Assembly: GCA_030528155.1 (NCBI GenBank)
Contig: JAUMZL010000011.1
Coordinates: 1 to 64,000, forward strand
DNA: 64,000 nt
Direction: 5' to 3'
From: Aerococcus sp.
GTDB taxonomy: Bacteria > Bacillota > Bacilli > Lactobacillales > Aerococcaceae
Shown here: in pieces, positions 10,194 through 18,638 of the stretch
Layout: each line of letters begins with the position of its first letter
Numbering within the stretch: position 1 is the first letter of the stretch
The notes under the pieces: model-generated
What the model was told of the DNA's origin: nothing
The model's input: the letters and a program-made list of their open reading frames with translations, nothing else
Databases searched by the model: none
Made by a program: the position numbers and the translations under genes

Positions 10194-10771
10194 TTCGTCC
10201 CTCCTGTTAACGCCCAGTTTGCTTCTAATTGTTCCAGATACGTTGAGAAGGAGAAGTCGAGCAAGACATCACGTTCGCGCAGGACACCACGCATACCACC
10301 GTAGAAGGGACGGTCAGACACAATGACAGGATGATCGAGTGCCTTTTCCAAGGTTGGAACGAGCGCTTCATCCTGTGGGTCAATATAGAGGTCAAAAACT
10401 TCATCTTTCGCGAAGTCTTTAACCGTTTTCCCCATCTGTTCGAGTTGTTCAACGTATTCTTCAGTTTCTTTATATTCATCGAGCGCTTGTTTGAAGCGGT
10501 TCAACATGATTTCCTTTAACTTGGTTTGTTGCAAGTAAAGGTCACGTTGCCGTTCGATTTGCACTTCGGAGTACTGTTTATTGGCATCCTTACGCAATGC
10601 TTCTGATTCTTCTTGGAAACGTTCCTTCAGAGTGGCATCGGTATTGTGGACAAATTGATCGTAGTCTTGTTTGAGTGTTTCTTCATATTGATCGAGTTGT
10701 CCTTGAAGTGCTTCATCGGTTTTCTTCTTGGTTTCCGCCTCAAAGTGCGCCATTTTTTCTTCTAATTCCAC
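10190..10771 (-). CDS. ntpE: V-type ATPase subunit E (peripheral stalk)
   Basis: The 193-residue protein has a long charged helical N-terminal half (about residues 1-100) and a globular C-terminal domain ending in VLRERDVLLDFSFSTYLEQL, the subunit E pattern. It forms the peripheral stator stalk together with the small coiled-coil subunit. Its gene lies between the F and A subunit genes and overlaps ntpA by four bases. Assignment rests on position and architecture more than on sharp motifs. Confidence 0.88.
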   Translation of the reverse strand: MELEEKMAHFEAETKKKTDEALQGQLDQYEETLKQDYDQFVHNTDATLKERFQEESEALRKDANKQYSEVQIERQRDLYLQQTKLKEIMLNRFKQALDEYKETEEYVEQLEQMGKTVKDFAKDEVFDLYIDPQDEALVPTLEKALDHPVIVSDRPFYGGMRGVLRERDVLLDFSFSTYLEQLEANWALTGGTK

Positions 10772-10785
10772 ATGCTAACCCCCAG

Positions 10786-11094
10786 TTACAATGAAATTCC
10801 AATGGCATGTTGGATGGTATCAGCAATTGATGTTTTTTCGTCTGGATTCTCCAGTGGTCCCTCAATTTCCGCAATAAGTGGGGTAGAGCGATTAAAACGA
10901 ACCTCATCTACCTGACTCTGGTGGGCTTTGATGAGGGATGGAGAGATCATGATAATGCCGATTTCGTTATCTTGGAGTGCTGAATCCAGTTGTTTTTTGA
11001 ATTCAGCATCGTCATTGATTAAAACACCATCGACACCAGCCAGACGCATGCCCGTGATCGTTTGAATATTATCGGCAATCACGTACTGTTTCAT
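10786..11094 (-). CDS. ntpG: V-type ATPase subunit F (rotor, NtpG-type)
   Basis: A small 102-residue protein opening YVIADNIQTITGMRLAGVDG and continuing with IGIIMISPSLI, which matches subunit F of A/V-type ATPases; this subunit binds subunit D in the central shaft. Length is typical. It sits two bases downstream of the ntpK stop, tightly coupled in the operon. Confidence 0.92.
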   Translation of the reverse strand: MKQYVIADNIQTITGMRLAGVDGVLINDDAEFKKQLDSALQDNEIGIIMISPSLIKAHQSQVDEVRFNRSTPLIAEIEGPLENPDEKTSIADTIQHAIGISL

Positions 11095-11096
11095 GA

Positions 11097-11528
11097 TTAT
11101 AAACGTCCCAAGATGGAGAAGGAAATGATCAAACCGTAGAGGGCGATCCCTTCAGCCAAACCAACGAAGATCAAAGAACGACCAAAGATGGAGTTGTCTT
11201 CACTAATCGCACCTAAAGCAGCGCTAGCAGAAGAAGCAACGGCAATCCCACCACCGATGCAGGAAAGACCAGTAGCTAAAGCAGCAGCAATGAAGCCCAT
11301 CCCACTAGCTAAACCAGCAGATTCAGCCGTTTCTGCAGCTATGGCTGGTTGGTAAGCAAAAATCAATGCTAAAACGATCCCAGCCACAACAGCTAATACA
11401 TTACCTGTAAGGGCGTTTTTGTAACGGCTGCGGGTTTTTTTGCCGGAGAAGAAGTAACCGAATGGCAAAATGAAACCTAAAACAGCAACAGCACCCATCG
11501 TTAATTTAATAGCAAGTTCGTAATTCAT
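11097..11528 (-). CDS. ntpK: V-type ATPase proteolipid subunit K (membrane ring)
   Basis: This 143-residue hydrophobic protein should form the ion-carrying rotor ring. Predicted membrane segments lie at about residues 5-27, 42-64, 74-100 and 117-140. Only the second hairpin looks like a classic c-type unit: GGGIAVASSASAALGAISE, then GLAEGIALYG with the carboxylate E126. The first hairpin lacks the small-residue motif and the carboxylate. The residue aligning with sodium ligand Q110 of Enterococcus hirae NtpK is V97, and the carboxylate is followed by Gly instead of Thr. The protein is also shorter than the 156-residue enterococcal one. I infer proton rather than sodium coupling. Confidence 0.9.
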   Translation of the reverse strand: MNYELAIKLTMGAVAVLGFILPFGYFFSGKKTRSRYKNALTGNVLAVVAGIVLALIFAYQPAIAAETAESAGLASGMGFIAAALATGLSCIGGGIAVASSASAALGAISEDNSIFGRSLIFVGLAEGIALYGLIISFSILGRL

Positions 11529-11552
11529 TTTTATTCTCCTTTTCAGAATAGA

Positions 11553-13493
11553 TTAATCAGACCAAATACTCTTGAAGGCAATGCCGTCTCCTTTGAAGAA
11601 GTGCGAGAAGAGTTCGTAGAATTCCAAACGCAAAACTTGGATGAACACCACTAAGCCTTCAAAACCAACAACAAATAAGTTACCTAAAACTAAGACTAAC
11701 CAGTTCATGTTCCCTGATTCCGCACCAGCAAACATCAATACCACACTCATCATAATCCCGTGGCTGATCGCAAATGCGCCGACACGGACGAATGAGATGG
11801 TATTGGAGAAGTAGGTCAATAACGTTTCAAATGTCTCAAAGAAAATGGTAACGAGACTCATGACGAGGCCATCTTCTTCGCCGGTTTTTTCTTGATGCTC
11901 AATGTGCTTCACAATAGGTTCTTTGAATGCAACCAATAATAAACTAATCACCACAATAGCACCGAGCAAACCAGCAGCAGGGATGGCATGTCCTGACATG
12001 TAGAGCACCATGATGAAGACGAGTAAGCCATAGAAGACAAAGCCCATCACACCATTTTTATCAAAAATGGCTTCTAACGTTTCGCCATTTTTGAGGCGTT
12101 CCCAAACATTGATTAACATTGTCGCTAGAATGAGGAACATCCCAAAAGCGACAGATACCACAAACACGGTGTTCAAGGTTCCAAAGAATGGCACAGTCGT
12201 CATCGCTTCTGCCGGTTTTACCCACAGCGTAGGGATGAGGTCTTCGAAACCAAAGAAACTGCCGTATAATGTCCCAAAAATCATGGAACAGATCCCCACC
12301 GGCACGAACATTTTTGCCATGCGAACTTTGGGCAGGAAGTAACCAAGTAACCCAACAGCCGTCAATAGAATGCCGTGGCCTAAGTCACCAAACATTGCGC
12401 CAAATAGTATTGAGTATGTAATTGCTACAAGTCCAGTTGGGTCCCATTCATTATAATTAGGCGTGCCATACATGTTCGTAATCATCTCGAATGGACGGAC
12501 GAAGAAATTATTACGCAGTTTCGTTGGTGGCTTCAGTTGTTGGTTATCCTTGTCATCCTCAATAATGATGGTCACATCGTCGTCGTTTTCCACATCTTTA
12601 GCAAGAGATAAAGCGTCATTGGTGGCCATCCAACCAATAATGAGGTAGCGGGTTTCTTTTTGAGCAAATTCGTCACGCGTAATAGCTGCATATTTGCGCA
12701 ATCCCCAAGCGTGGGAGAGTTGCTGCAGGCGAGCCTTCGCATTGATCAATTCTGAAGCAATCGGCAAAATTAATGAGCGCATATGCGACTCAATCGCTGA
12801 TTTCTTCTTGGCGGTGTCTGCAAGATGGTCTTTAGCATCCTGGACAATCGCTTCTAATTGGCCTTCAGCTTCAGGCAGGTAGATTCGTTCCCAAGCAAGC
12901 GAGTAGTAGAGCGCATCGACACGTTGGCGGGCGTCTACCGGTGTGAAATATACCCCATAAACATAGCCATCTTCTTCTTTTGATTTCACAAAAATAGATG
13001 GCACATTGTCGTCGATATACTTGATGAATTTCCGGTAATTGTCAGTAGTAAACCGGCCGAAGCGGAACTTAATCATCTGCATGTTCAAAATCTCATCCAA
13101 ACGGTAGTCAATGCCGGAGAATGGTTCATAGAGCGCATAGCGTTTCTTTGCTTCGTCATATTTTTCATTGATCTCTTGCAAACTTTGCCGTTCTTCGCTG
13201 AGGTCAGACTCAACCGTTTCAACAAGATCTTTGACTGCTGCAAATGAAATTCGATGCTGCACATGGAGCTCTTGGTCTTCATGAACATCCGTCAGATGCA
13301 ATAATTCATCAATGCGTGCTTCGTATTTTTCATACGGATTAGCACTGGTGTAGGGACGCAAGGTTTCGATCCCTGATAATTCTTTTAATGTATTGATGGG
13401 GTGAAAATCATACTGGGATAGGTATTGGTCGGACATCCGATCAATATCGTCACGAGGCCCCGTGATATTCACAACACTCATCTGTGTAATCAT
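11553..13493 (-). CDS. ntpI: V-type ATPase subunit I (membrane stator)
   Basis: Subunit I (646 residues) is the a-type stator: a long soluble N-terminal part with coiled-coil regions (about 1-335) and a C-terminal membrane half with about seven or eight segments. The membrane half begins near SILFGAMFGDLGHGILL and contains FVRVGAFAISHGIMMSV, whose Arg is the essential channel arginine of the family, and ends VFIQVLRLEFYELFSHFF. It works with the K ring to form the ion path. It overlaps ntpC by four bases. Confidence 0.95.
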   Translation of the reverse strand: MITQMSVVNITGPRDDIDRMSDQYLSQYDFHPINTLKELSGIETLRPYTSANPYEKYEARIDELLHLTDVHEDQELHVQHRISFAAVKDLVETVESDLSEERQSLQEINEKYDEAKKRYALYEPFSGIDYRLDEILNMQMIKFRFGRFTTDNYRKFIKYIDDNVPSIFVKSKEEDGYVYGVYFTPVDARQRVDALYYSLAWERIYLPEAEGQLEAIVQDAKDHLADTAKKKSAIESHMRSLILPIASELINAKARLQQLSHAWGLRKYAAITRDEFAQKETRYLIIGWMATNDALSLAKDVENDDDVTIIIEDDKDNQQLKPPTKLRNNFFVRPFEMITNMYGTPNYNEWDPTGLVAITYSILFGAMFGDLGHGILLTAVGLLGYFLPKVRMAKMFVPVGICSMIFGTLYGSFFGFEDLIPTLWVKPAEAMTTVPFFGTLNTVFVVSVAFGMFLILATMLINVWERLKNGETLEAIFDKNGVMGFVFYGLLVFIMVLYMSGHAIPAAGLLGAIVVISLLLVAFKEPIVKHIEHQEKTGEEDGLVMSLVTIFFETFETLLTYFSNTISFVRVGAFAISHGIMMSVVLMFAGAESGNMNWLVLVLGNLFVVGFEGLVVFIQVLRLEFYELFSHFFKGDGIAFKSIWSD

Positions 13494-14527
13494 CGACTAT
13501 ACTCCTTTCCGATTTGAGCGAGGGAGGTGAACCCAACTTGTTCAACAATATGAATCAAACGCTCACTCTCTTCGTTTTTCTTGTTCAGATAATGAAGAGC
13601 GGTAAGCAATGAATTGGGCATGAGGCGGACGAGTTTAGCTTCCATTTGGCTAAGTGTTTCCCTCTGTTGCCGCTCGGAAGCAAGGCGATAACTCATCTCA
13701 TCCACCAGTGATGGATAGCCGAAGATGGCTAATTGATTTTGGAAGCGTTGGCGATCGCTCGTTTGAATGAGCGTCTCTAATTCTTCCTTCTTCAAGCGGC
13801 GTCCACCGCTGAGCAATTGTTCGCTAATATAGTTTTCATCTGCTTCATAGTAAAACTTCAAGCGGTAGATGATACTGATATTGCTAAAATCAATCTCACT
13901 CCCCACTAAATCATGAAAAGTGGCTAGCTCTTGGCGCGACAGCATGTGACGTGCTTTCTTGAACGCTAATGACCAGGTGTACTGTTCAAAAGTTTCTTCG
14001 AAGGCGTAATGTTCGTAGGTATTGTCTCCGAACAGGTGGCCAAATTGTTCAAAATACGGCGCAAAGGCTGTGTGACTGAACGTTGATACTACCTTACGAA
14101 TGGATTCCGAAGAAACCGTTTCGGCAGTACTGAACCCACGATGATTATCCAAATAATCCGCAAAAGGTGGGTATAAAATTGGAACTAATTGCTTAGCTTC
14201 CGTTGTTTTCAGCGAACGACGGATGAAATTATACTCAAAACGGAGACCGTACAGTTTGAGTATTTCGCGTTGTTTGAGGCTCGCAAATAAAAACAACTTA
14301 CGGAAATCATAAAAGACTGCAGTATGCAATGCTTGAGTCAACGTTTGCGTGGTGATTTTATCTGCCTTCAAACTGTTGATCACGTCATGATATCCGGGAT
14401 TGTTGAGTAAGAATTGGTAAATTTCCGTCAGCGAATGGGTATTGTTCGCTGTTTCCCACTCATCAATAGTGAGCAGATGACGTGTCATCCCTCGTACTTT
14501 GGTGTTTAAAGCTGTGAACTCATTCAT
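13490..14527 (-). CDS. ntpC: V-type ATPase subunit C (rotor-ring connector)
   Basis: A 345-residue mostly helical soluble protein without membrane segments, opening NTKVRGMTRHLLTIDEWE, in the size range of subunit C/d, the funnel that attaches the central shaft to the K ring. Its place as second gene, ahead of ntpI, differs from the enterococcal order, in which C follows E. It overlaps the upstream coiled-coil gene by eight bases and ntpI by four. Confidence 0.87.
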   Translation of the reverse strand: MNEFTALNTKVRGMTRHLLTIDEWETANNTHSLTEIYQFLLNNPGYHDVINSLKADKITTQTLTQALHTAVFYDFRKLFLFASLKQREILKLYGLRFEYNFIRRSLKTTEAKQLVPILYPPFADYLDNHRGFSTAETVSSESIRKVVSTFSHTAFAPYFEQFGHLFGDNTYEHYAFEETFEQYTWSLAFKKARHMLSRQELATFHDLVGSEIDFSNISIIYRLKFYYEADENYISEQLLSGGRRLKKEELETLIQTSDRQRFQNQLAIFGYPSLVDEMSYRLASERQQRETLSQMEAKLVRLMPNSLLTALHYLNKKNEESERLIHIVEQVGFTSLAQIGKEYSR

Positions 14528-14849
14528 CTGCGTTCACTCCCAAGGTTTTGACGCCTTGGAAAAAACGTTGAATAAACTGTTGTTGATCTTCATCAACTAA
14601 CCGTTTGATGGCTTCAACGTTTTCTTTGTACTTTGCTTCAGTTGCACGGATTTTTTGTTCGCGTTCCTGATCGTACTTTTCACGCATTTTGGCAATTTCC
14701 TGCTGGTATTTTGCCTGCGCTGAGGTGTCGTAATCAGTCTTCATCTGATCGTACTGCGCTTTTAACTGGCGTTTCTGTTGTTGAACAGTCGCGAGTTGCT
14801 TGTTCGCATTGGTCTCGATCTGATACAACCGATTAATCGTTTGATCCAT
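14520..14849 (-). CDS. ntpF: V-type ATPase small coiled-coil stalk subunit
   Basis: A 109-residue protein that is almost one long charged helix (many Lys, Glu, Gln, heptad-like), matching the stalk partner of subunit E (subunit G/H, called NtpF in enterococci). The start at 14849 follows GGAGGG at good spacing; an upstream in-frame start would add 15 residues but has no site. It is the first gene of the operon and overlaps ntpC by eight bases. Confidence 0.82.
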   Translation of the reverse strand: MDQTINRLYQIETNANKQLATVQQQKRQLKAQYDQMKTDYDTSAQAKYQQEIAKMREKYDQEREQKIRATEAKYKENVEAIKRLVDEDQQQFIQRFFQGVKTLGVNADE

Positions 14850-14893
14850 AGCTCTTCCCTCCATTTTAATTATTGGATAAAGATCCAACTGCA

Positions 14894-14921
14894 ATTATAG
14901 CCCCTATAAGCCTGAATACAA
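14894..14921 (-). promoter_or_regulatory. Promoter of the V-type ATPase operon
   Basis: On the minus strand TTGTAT and a perfect TATAAT are separated by 16 bases, about 45 bases upstream of ntpF. The intergenic region (14850-15143) is shared with the divergent comG operon; no comG promoter or competence box was recognised in it. Confidence 0.6.
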
Positions 14922-15143
14922 ACCGATCAACTAACTAATCATGCAAAAATCGTCATAAAAAGACCGGTATATTTTTTTTGCATGCTAATTTTTAGTGCCA
15001 AAATGTGAAAGCGGATACGCGATAACATCAAGCTTTCAGGCTGTTTTTCATTGTCGTCTGACTTTAGCCAACAATTTTAGATTCGCCAGAGAACAATTCG
15101 TACGTCTCCAACGTATCTATAGGTTAGCAGGGAAAGGAAGTGA

Positions 15144-16163
15144 ATGAAAGTGAAAGACTGGGTAGAACAAATCATTCATGTTGCAATGAGCAAAGCCACT
15201 GAAGATATTCATTTTTTGCCAATAAAAGATGGCTATCAGGTGTATTTGCGGGTAGCAGGAGAGTTAGAGCAATATGACGTATTAACAAACGAGATGGGAG
15301 AGCGCGTGATCCGCTATCTAAAATACATGGCGAATATGGATGTCGGTGAACAGCGCTTGCCCCAGGATGGGAGTTTGGTCATGCCGACGCCTCAAGGTGA
15401 ACTAGAATTGCGCTTATCGACGATTACTAATTATCGCCTGCAAGAATCGCTCGTGATTCGCTTATTGTACGCCAATACCAAACGGGACGAGCCTTCATCG
15501 ACAATGGCACCTGAACAGTGGGAGCAATTGTTTAATTATTGTCATCGTAAGAGTGGGCTGATTATTTTTTCAGGACCCGTTAGCTCAGGCAAAACCACGA
15601 CCATCTATCAGCTGTTGTCGGCGTTATATGACGAACGGCCCTACAGCATTCTCACGATGGAAGATCCGGTGGAAATTAAGGATGAGCGCTTCTTACAGGC
15701 CGAAGTGAATGAAGTCGCCGGTGTGACCTATGAACGCTTGATTCGTTCCAGCTTGCGCCATCATCCGGATATTCTCGTCATCGGTGAGATTCGCGATGAA
15801 GAGACAGCGCATATGGTCATGCGGGCAGCCTTAACCGGACATTTGGTGATCGCAACGGTGCATGCCAGAGATAGTATTGGTGTATTGGGGAGGCTAGAGG
15901 AACTCGGAGTGACTAGGGAGCAGATGTTACAGACCCTACTTTTAATTACCTCACAGCGCCTGTTACCAGGTCGAGATAGAGCAGGTCGCGTGGCACTTTT
16001 TGAGATATTGACGGGAACAATGATTCAAACGCTACTGCTTACCCATCGGCTTCCCGAAAACTTTTGTCCATTAAATACGCTATTAGAGGAGGCATATCGC
16101 GATGGCCGCATCAGTCAACACACCGCTCAAAGCTACCAAGTGGAAACAGTGGTTACATTATGA
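15144..16163 (+). CDS. comGA: ComGA, competence pseudopilus assembly ATPase
   Basis: Secretion ATPase of the GspE/PilB type that powers assembly of the transformation pseudopilus (339 residues, short form typical of ComGA). Walker A is GPVSSGKTTT (GPTGSGKT in most), followed by an Asp box around ILTMEDPVE, Walker B in DILVIGEIRDEET and the His box LVIATVHARDS. Cytoplasmic, membrane-associated through ComGB. First gene of a seven-gene comG operon; comGB begins 62 bases before its stop codon. Confidence 0.95.
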   Translation: MKVKDWVEQIIHVAMSKATEDIHFLPIKDGYQVYLRVAGELEQYDVLTNEMGERVIRYLKYMANMDVGEQRLPQDGSLVMPTPQGELELRLSTITNYRLQESLVIRLLYANTKRDEPSSTMAPEQWEQLFNYCHRKSGLIIFSGPVSSGKTTTIYQLLSALYDERPYSILTMEDPVEIKDERFLQAEVNEVAGVTYERLIRSSLRHHPDILVIGEIRDEETAHMVMRAALTGHLVIATVHARDSIGVLGRLEELGVTREQMLQTLLLITSQRLLPGRDRAGRVALFEILTGTMIQTLLLTHRLPENFCPLNTLLEEAYRDGRISQHTAQSYQVETVVTL

Positions 16164-17190
16164 AGTGACCACCAGTTGGACGAGTGAAGAGCAGGGAAAG
16201 GTTTTATTGACAATGAGTGAATTATTATCAGAAGGATTTTCCCTACCTCAGATTATGACCTGTTTAATGGCGATTTATCCGAAACATTTGTCAACCTTTC
16301 AAGCGATGATGGCGCGCTTAGCGATGGGAGATCCCTTTTATGCGACCGTCGTGTTGATGAAAATTCCCCCAAATGTGCAATACCAATTACGAGTTGCTGA
16401 GAGTGGGGGAGATTTCAACGCTGGGGTTGATCATGTGGCCCGCTACCTCAAAATGAAAGCCAAGCAAAAGAAACAGCTACAGCAGACCTTGATGTATCCT
16501 TGTTTTCTTTGTGTGTTAGTGATTGGATTATTATTTGGGTTACGTGCCTTCCTACTTCCTCAACTCAAACGCATGAGTTCAACTGAAAATCGTTCGGCAT
16601 TTTTAGGAGGCTTGTTCTGGGGACTGGAGCACTTACCGGTTTTACTATTAGGCGCACTGATCCTTTTAGTGGGTAGTCTTTGGATCTTCCATATCTACAA
16701 AAAACGGACGTCACCGCTCAAGTGGCGCCAATATTTTACTAGATGGCCGATTATGGGGCGCTTTTTTAGGCAATATCAGACCTATTATTTTGCTTATGAA
16801 TTTAGTCAACTATTTGCGCTAGGGTATTCGGTCAAACAAATCATTGCAGAATTTTCTAGCCAAGATCAGGTGCCATTTTTACAGGAATTTGGTGAGTTCT
16901 TGGGAGCAAGGTATGCTCAAGGAATTTCTTTCGCTATGAGTTTAACAGAAGCGGGATTGTTCACCGTAGAGTTTCCTGCCATTGTGCAACATGGAGAACA
17001 GATTAATGCTCTAGCCGTTAAGATGCGGGTGTACAGTCAGCACTGCCATAAACAACTGATGTATGACGTTCAGCAAGCTATTCATTGGTTGCAAAATCTG
17101 CTGTTTGTATTCATTGCTTTGATTGTGGTGTTGGTTTATTTAATGTTGATGTTACCAATGTTTTCGATGATTGGAGGACTAGAATCATGA
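16102..17190 (+). CDS. comGB: ComGB, pseudopilus inner-membrane platform protein
   Basis: A 362-residue GspF/PilC-type membrane platform with which ComGA works. It has two GspF domains and hydrophobic segments at about residues 130-160, 185-210 and 325-355. The start at 16102 follows AGAGGAGG at good spacing even though it lies 62 bases inside comGA in another frame. Its TGA stop overlaps the comGC start. Confidence 0.92.
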   Translation: MAASVNTPLKATKWKQWLHYEVTTSWTSEEQGKVLLTMSELLSEGFSLPQIMTCLMAIYPKHLSTFQAMMARLAMGDPFYATVVLMKIPPNVQYQLRVAESGGDFNAGVDHVARYLKMKAKQKKQLQQTLMYPCFLCVLVIGLLFGLRAFLLPQLKRMSSTENRSAFLGGLFWGLEHLPVLLLGALILLVGSLWIFHIYKKRTSPLKWRQYFTRWPIMGRFFRQYQTYYFAYEFSQLFALGYSVKQIIAEFSSQDQVPFLQEFGEFLGARYAQGISFAMSLTEAGLFTVEFPAIVQHGEQINALAVKMRVYSQHCHKQLMYDVQQAIHWLQNLLFVFIALIVVLVYLMLMLPMFSMIGGLES

Positions 17191-17495
17191 TGAATGTTGT
17201 TCAGACACTCAAACGTACGGCCAAAAATCAACGCGGCTTTACCTTGATTGAGATGATGATTGTTCTATTTATTATCGCATTATTACTATTGATCATTATT
17301 CCTAATGCGACAAAGACACAGGAGAACGCCCAGCATAAAGCCGATGATGCCATTATTAAAACCGTTGAAACCGAGCAGGCCCTCTACAAAGTGGATCATG
17401 ATGGAGCAACAGCAACGGTTGAACAGTTGCAGAGTGAAGGGTATTTGACCAGCGAGCAAGTAGCAGCTTACCAACGTGCTCAAAAGGGAGATTAA
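17187..17495 (+). CDS. comGC: ComGC, major competence pseudopilin
   Basis: Major pseudopilin of the transformation pilus, 102 residues. Residues 19-22 give QRGF followed by TLIEMMIVLFIIALLLLII, a canonical prepilin-peptidase site with the conserved Glu at +5 and a class III signal helix. The start at 17187 (GGAGG upstream) overlaps the comGB stop; two ATG codons are adjacent, and either could be used. Processing requires ComC, which is not in the window. Confidence 0.95.
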   Translation: MMNVVQTLKRTAKNQRGFTLIEMMIVLFIIALLLLIIIPNATKTQENAQHKADDAIIKTVETEQALYKVDHDGATATVEQLQSEGYLTSEQVAAYQRAQKGD

Positions 17496-17496
17496 A

Positions 17497-17937
17497 GTGA
17501 GAAAAGCAAATCATTGGCACCGTGGATTTACCCTGATACAGATGCTACTGGTGCTCGGTATTGTCAGTTTACTAATGACCGCTACCACGATGGAGGTTGA
17601 GCGTGCTAAGAATCGTATTGCTTTACAGACAACGGTGGATACGGTGATGCAAGAATACGAGCACGTGCGTAAACAAGCAATGGTTGAAGGGGAGAGTTAT
17701 CTGCTGTATTTCTATAAACAGCGCGTGATCTATTATTGTCGCAGTATCGATCCCAATAGCAAAGTATTCGAATATGAATTTCCAACAGGAGTGAGTGCTT
17801 ATCCTAATCGTTACTTACATATTCGTGGAGGAAGTGGTTATTTAGAACCGATGACGGTCACTTTTACGGGGGCAGACCATGCTCAAATTCAGCTGAGTTT
17901 TCAATTAGGAGGAGAATATGAAGGACATTGGCTCTAA
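17497..17937 (+). CDS. comGD: ComGD, minor competence pseudopilin
   Basis: Minor pseudopilin of 146 residues with the prepilin-peptidase site HRGFTLIQMLLVLG near residue 10; the usual Glu at +5 is Gln here. The GTG start at 17497, just after the comGC stop, was chosen because AGGGAG lies about 8 bases upstream; an earlier in-frame GTG inside comGC has no better site. The last 20 bases overlap comGE. Confidence 0.88.
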   Translation: MRKANHWHRGFTLIQMLLVLGIVSLLMTATTMEVERAKNRIALQTTVDTVMQEYEHVRKQAMVEGESYLLYFYKQRVIYYCRSIDPNSKVFEYEFPTGVSAYPNRYLHIRGGSGYLEPMTVTFTGADHAQIQLSFQLGGEYEGHWL

Positions 17938-18199
17938 TGCACCTGCTCATTTTAAGCGAGGGTTTTTATTGATGGAAAGCGCTATCAGTCTTACGTTGAT
18001 TGGTGGTTTTCTGTTGGCTTGGGTTGCCAATATTAATCATCAAGCAGATCAATTGCTCAAAGATCGCTATCAGTATGAAACCAATCAACATCTATTAGAA
18101 CAGGTAGCAGGACATACTGAACACAATACAGATAGTATTACTGTTGAAGGAGATGAACATCATGCCGCTATCCAGCTGGAAGTGGTGGGGAGAGAATAA
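17918..18199 (+). CDS. comGE: ComGE, minor competence pseudopilin
   Basis: A 93-residue minor pseudopilin with RGFLLMESAISLTLIGGFLL, a class III-like N-terminal segment with Glu at +5. AGGAGG precedes the ATG, which lies 20 bases inside comGD. Position and size match ComGE; sequence conservation in this family is low, so the call leans on context. Confidence 0.83.
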   Translation: MKDIGSNAPAHFKRGFLLMESAISLTLIGGFLLAWVANINHQADQLLKDRYQYETNQHLLEQVAGHTEHNTDSITVEGDEHHAAIQLEVVGRE

Positions 18200-18638
18200 A
18201 CAAGGGTTTACTTTGATTGAAACGATCATTGCTCTTGGGTTATTCGTCCTTCTGCAACTTACACTCAATCAGATGGTGATAGCAGGAAGCCATTATTATC
18301 ATCAACTTGCTTCAGGACGTTTAGACGATTGGGGTGGTTTTGTTTTACAAGTGCAGCGGGAGACGCGAGTAGGGCATTTAATAAAGAGTAGTGCCCGTAC
18401 TTTTACCTTTCAGATGCCAAATGGTGAAGATGTTACTTACGAATTTTATCAGAATGCTCAATCTGGCATGGTACGCAGGCGAGTAGATTATACGGGACAT
18501 CAACCCGTGTTGATGGGAGTCGAACAGTGTCTATTCCATCCAGAAGGGGAACAGGCACTAACGGTGTCATGCGTTTTTGATAATGACTTGCAACAACAAT
18601 TTACTTTTCATTTTGCCAATAAAGAGGAAACGCCATGA
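18162..18638 (+). CDS. comGF: ComGF, minor competence pseudopilin
   Basis: A 158-residue minor pseudopilin with KQGFTLIETIIALGLFVLLQ close to the N-terminus (Glu at +5). The middle and C-terminal part (LQVQRETRVG through QQFTFHFANK) resembles the ComGF C-terminal domain. The ATG at 18162 has AAGGAG about 9 bases upstream; it overlaps comGE by 38 bases. Its end overlaps comGG by four bases. Confidence 0.87.
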   Translation: MPLSSWKWWGENKQGFTLIETIIALGLFVLLQLTLNQMVIAGSHYYHQLASGRLDDWGGFVLQVQRETRVGHLIKSSARTFTFQMPNGEDVTYEFYQNAQSGMVRRRVDYTGHQPVLMGVEQCLFHPEGEQALTVSCVFDNDLQQQFTFHFANKEETP

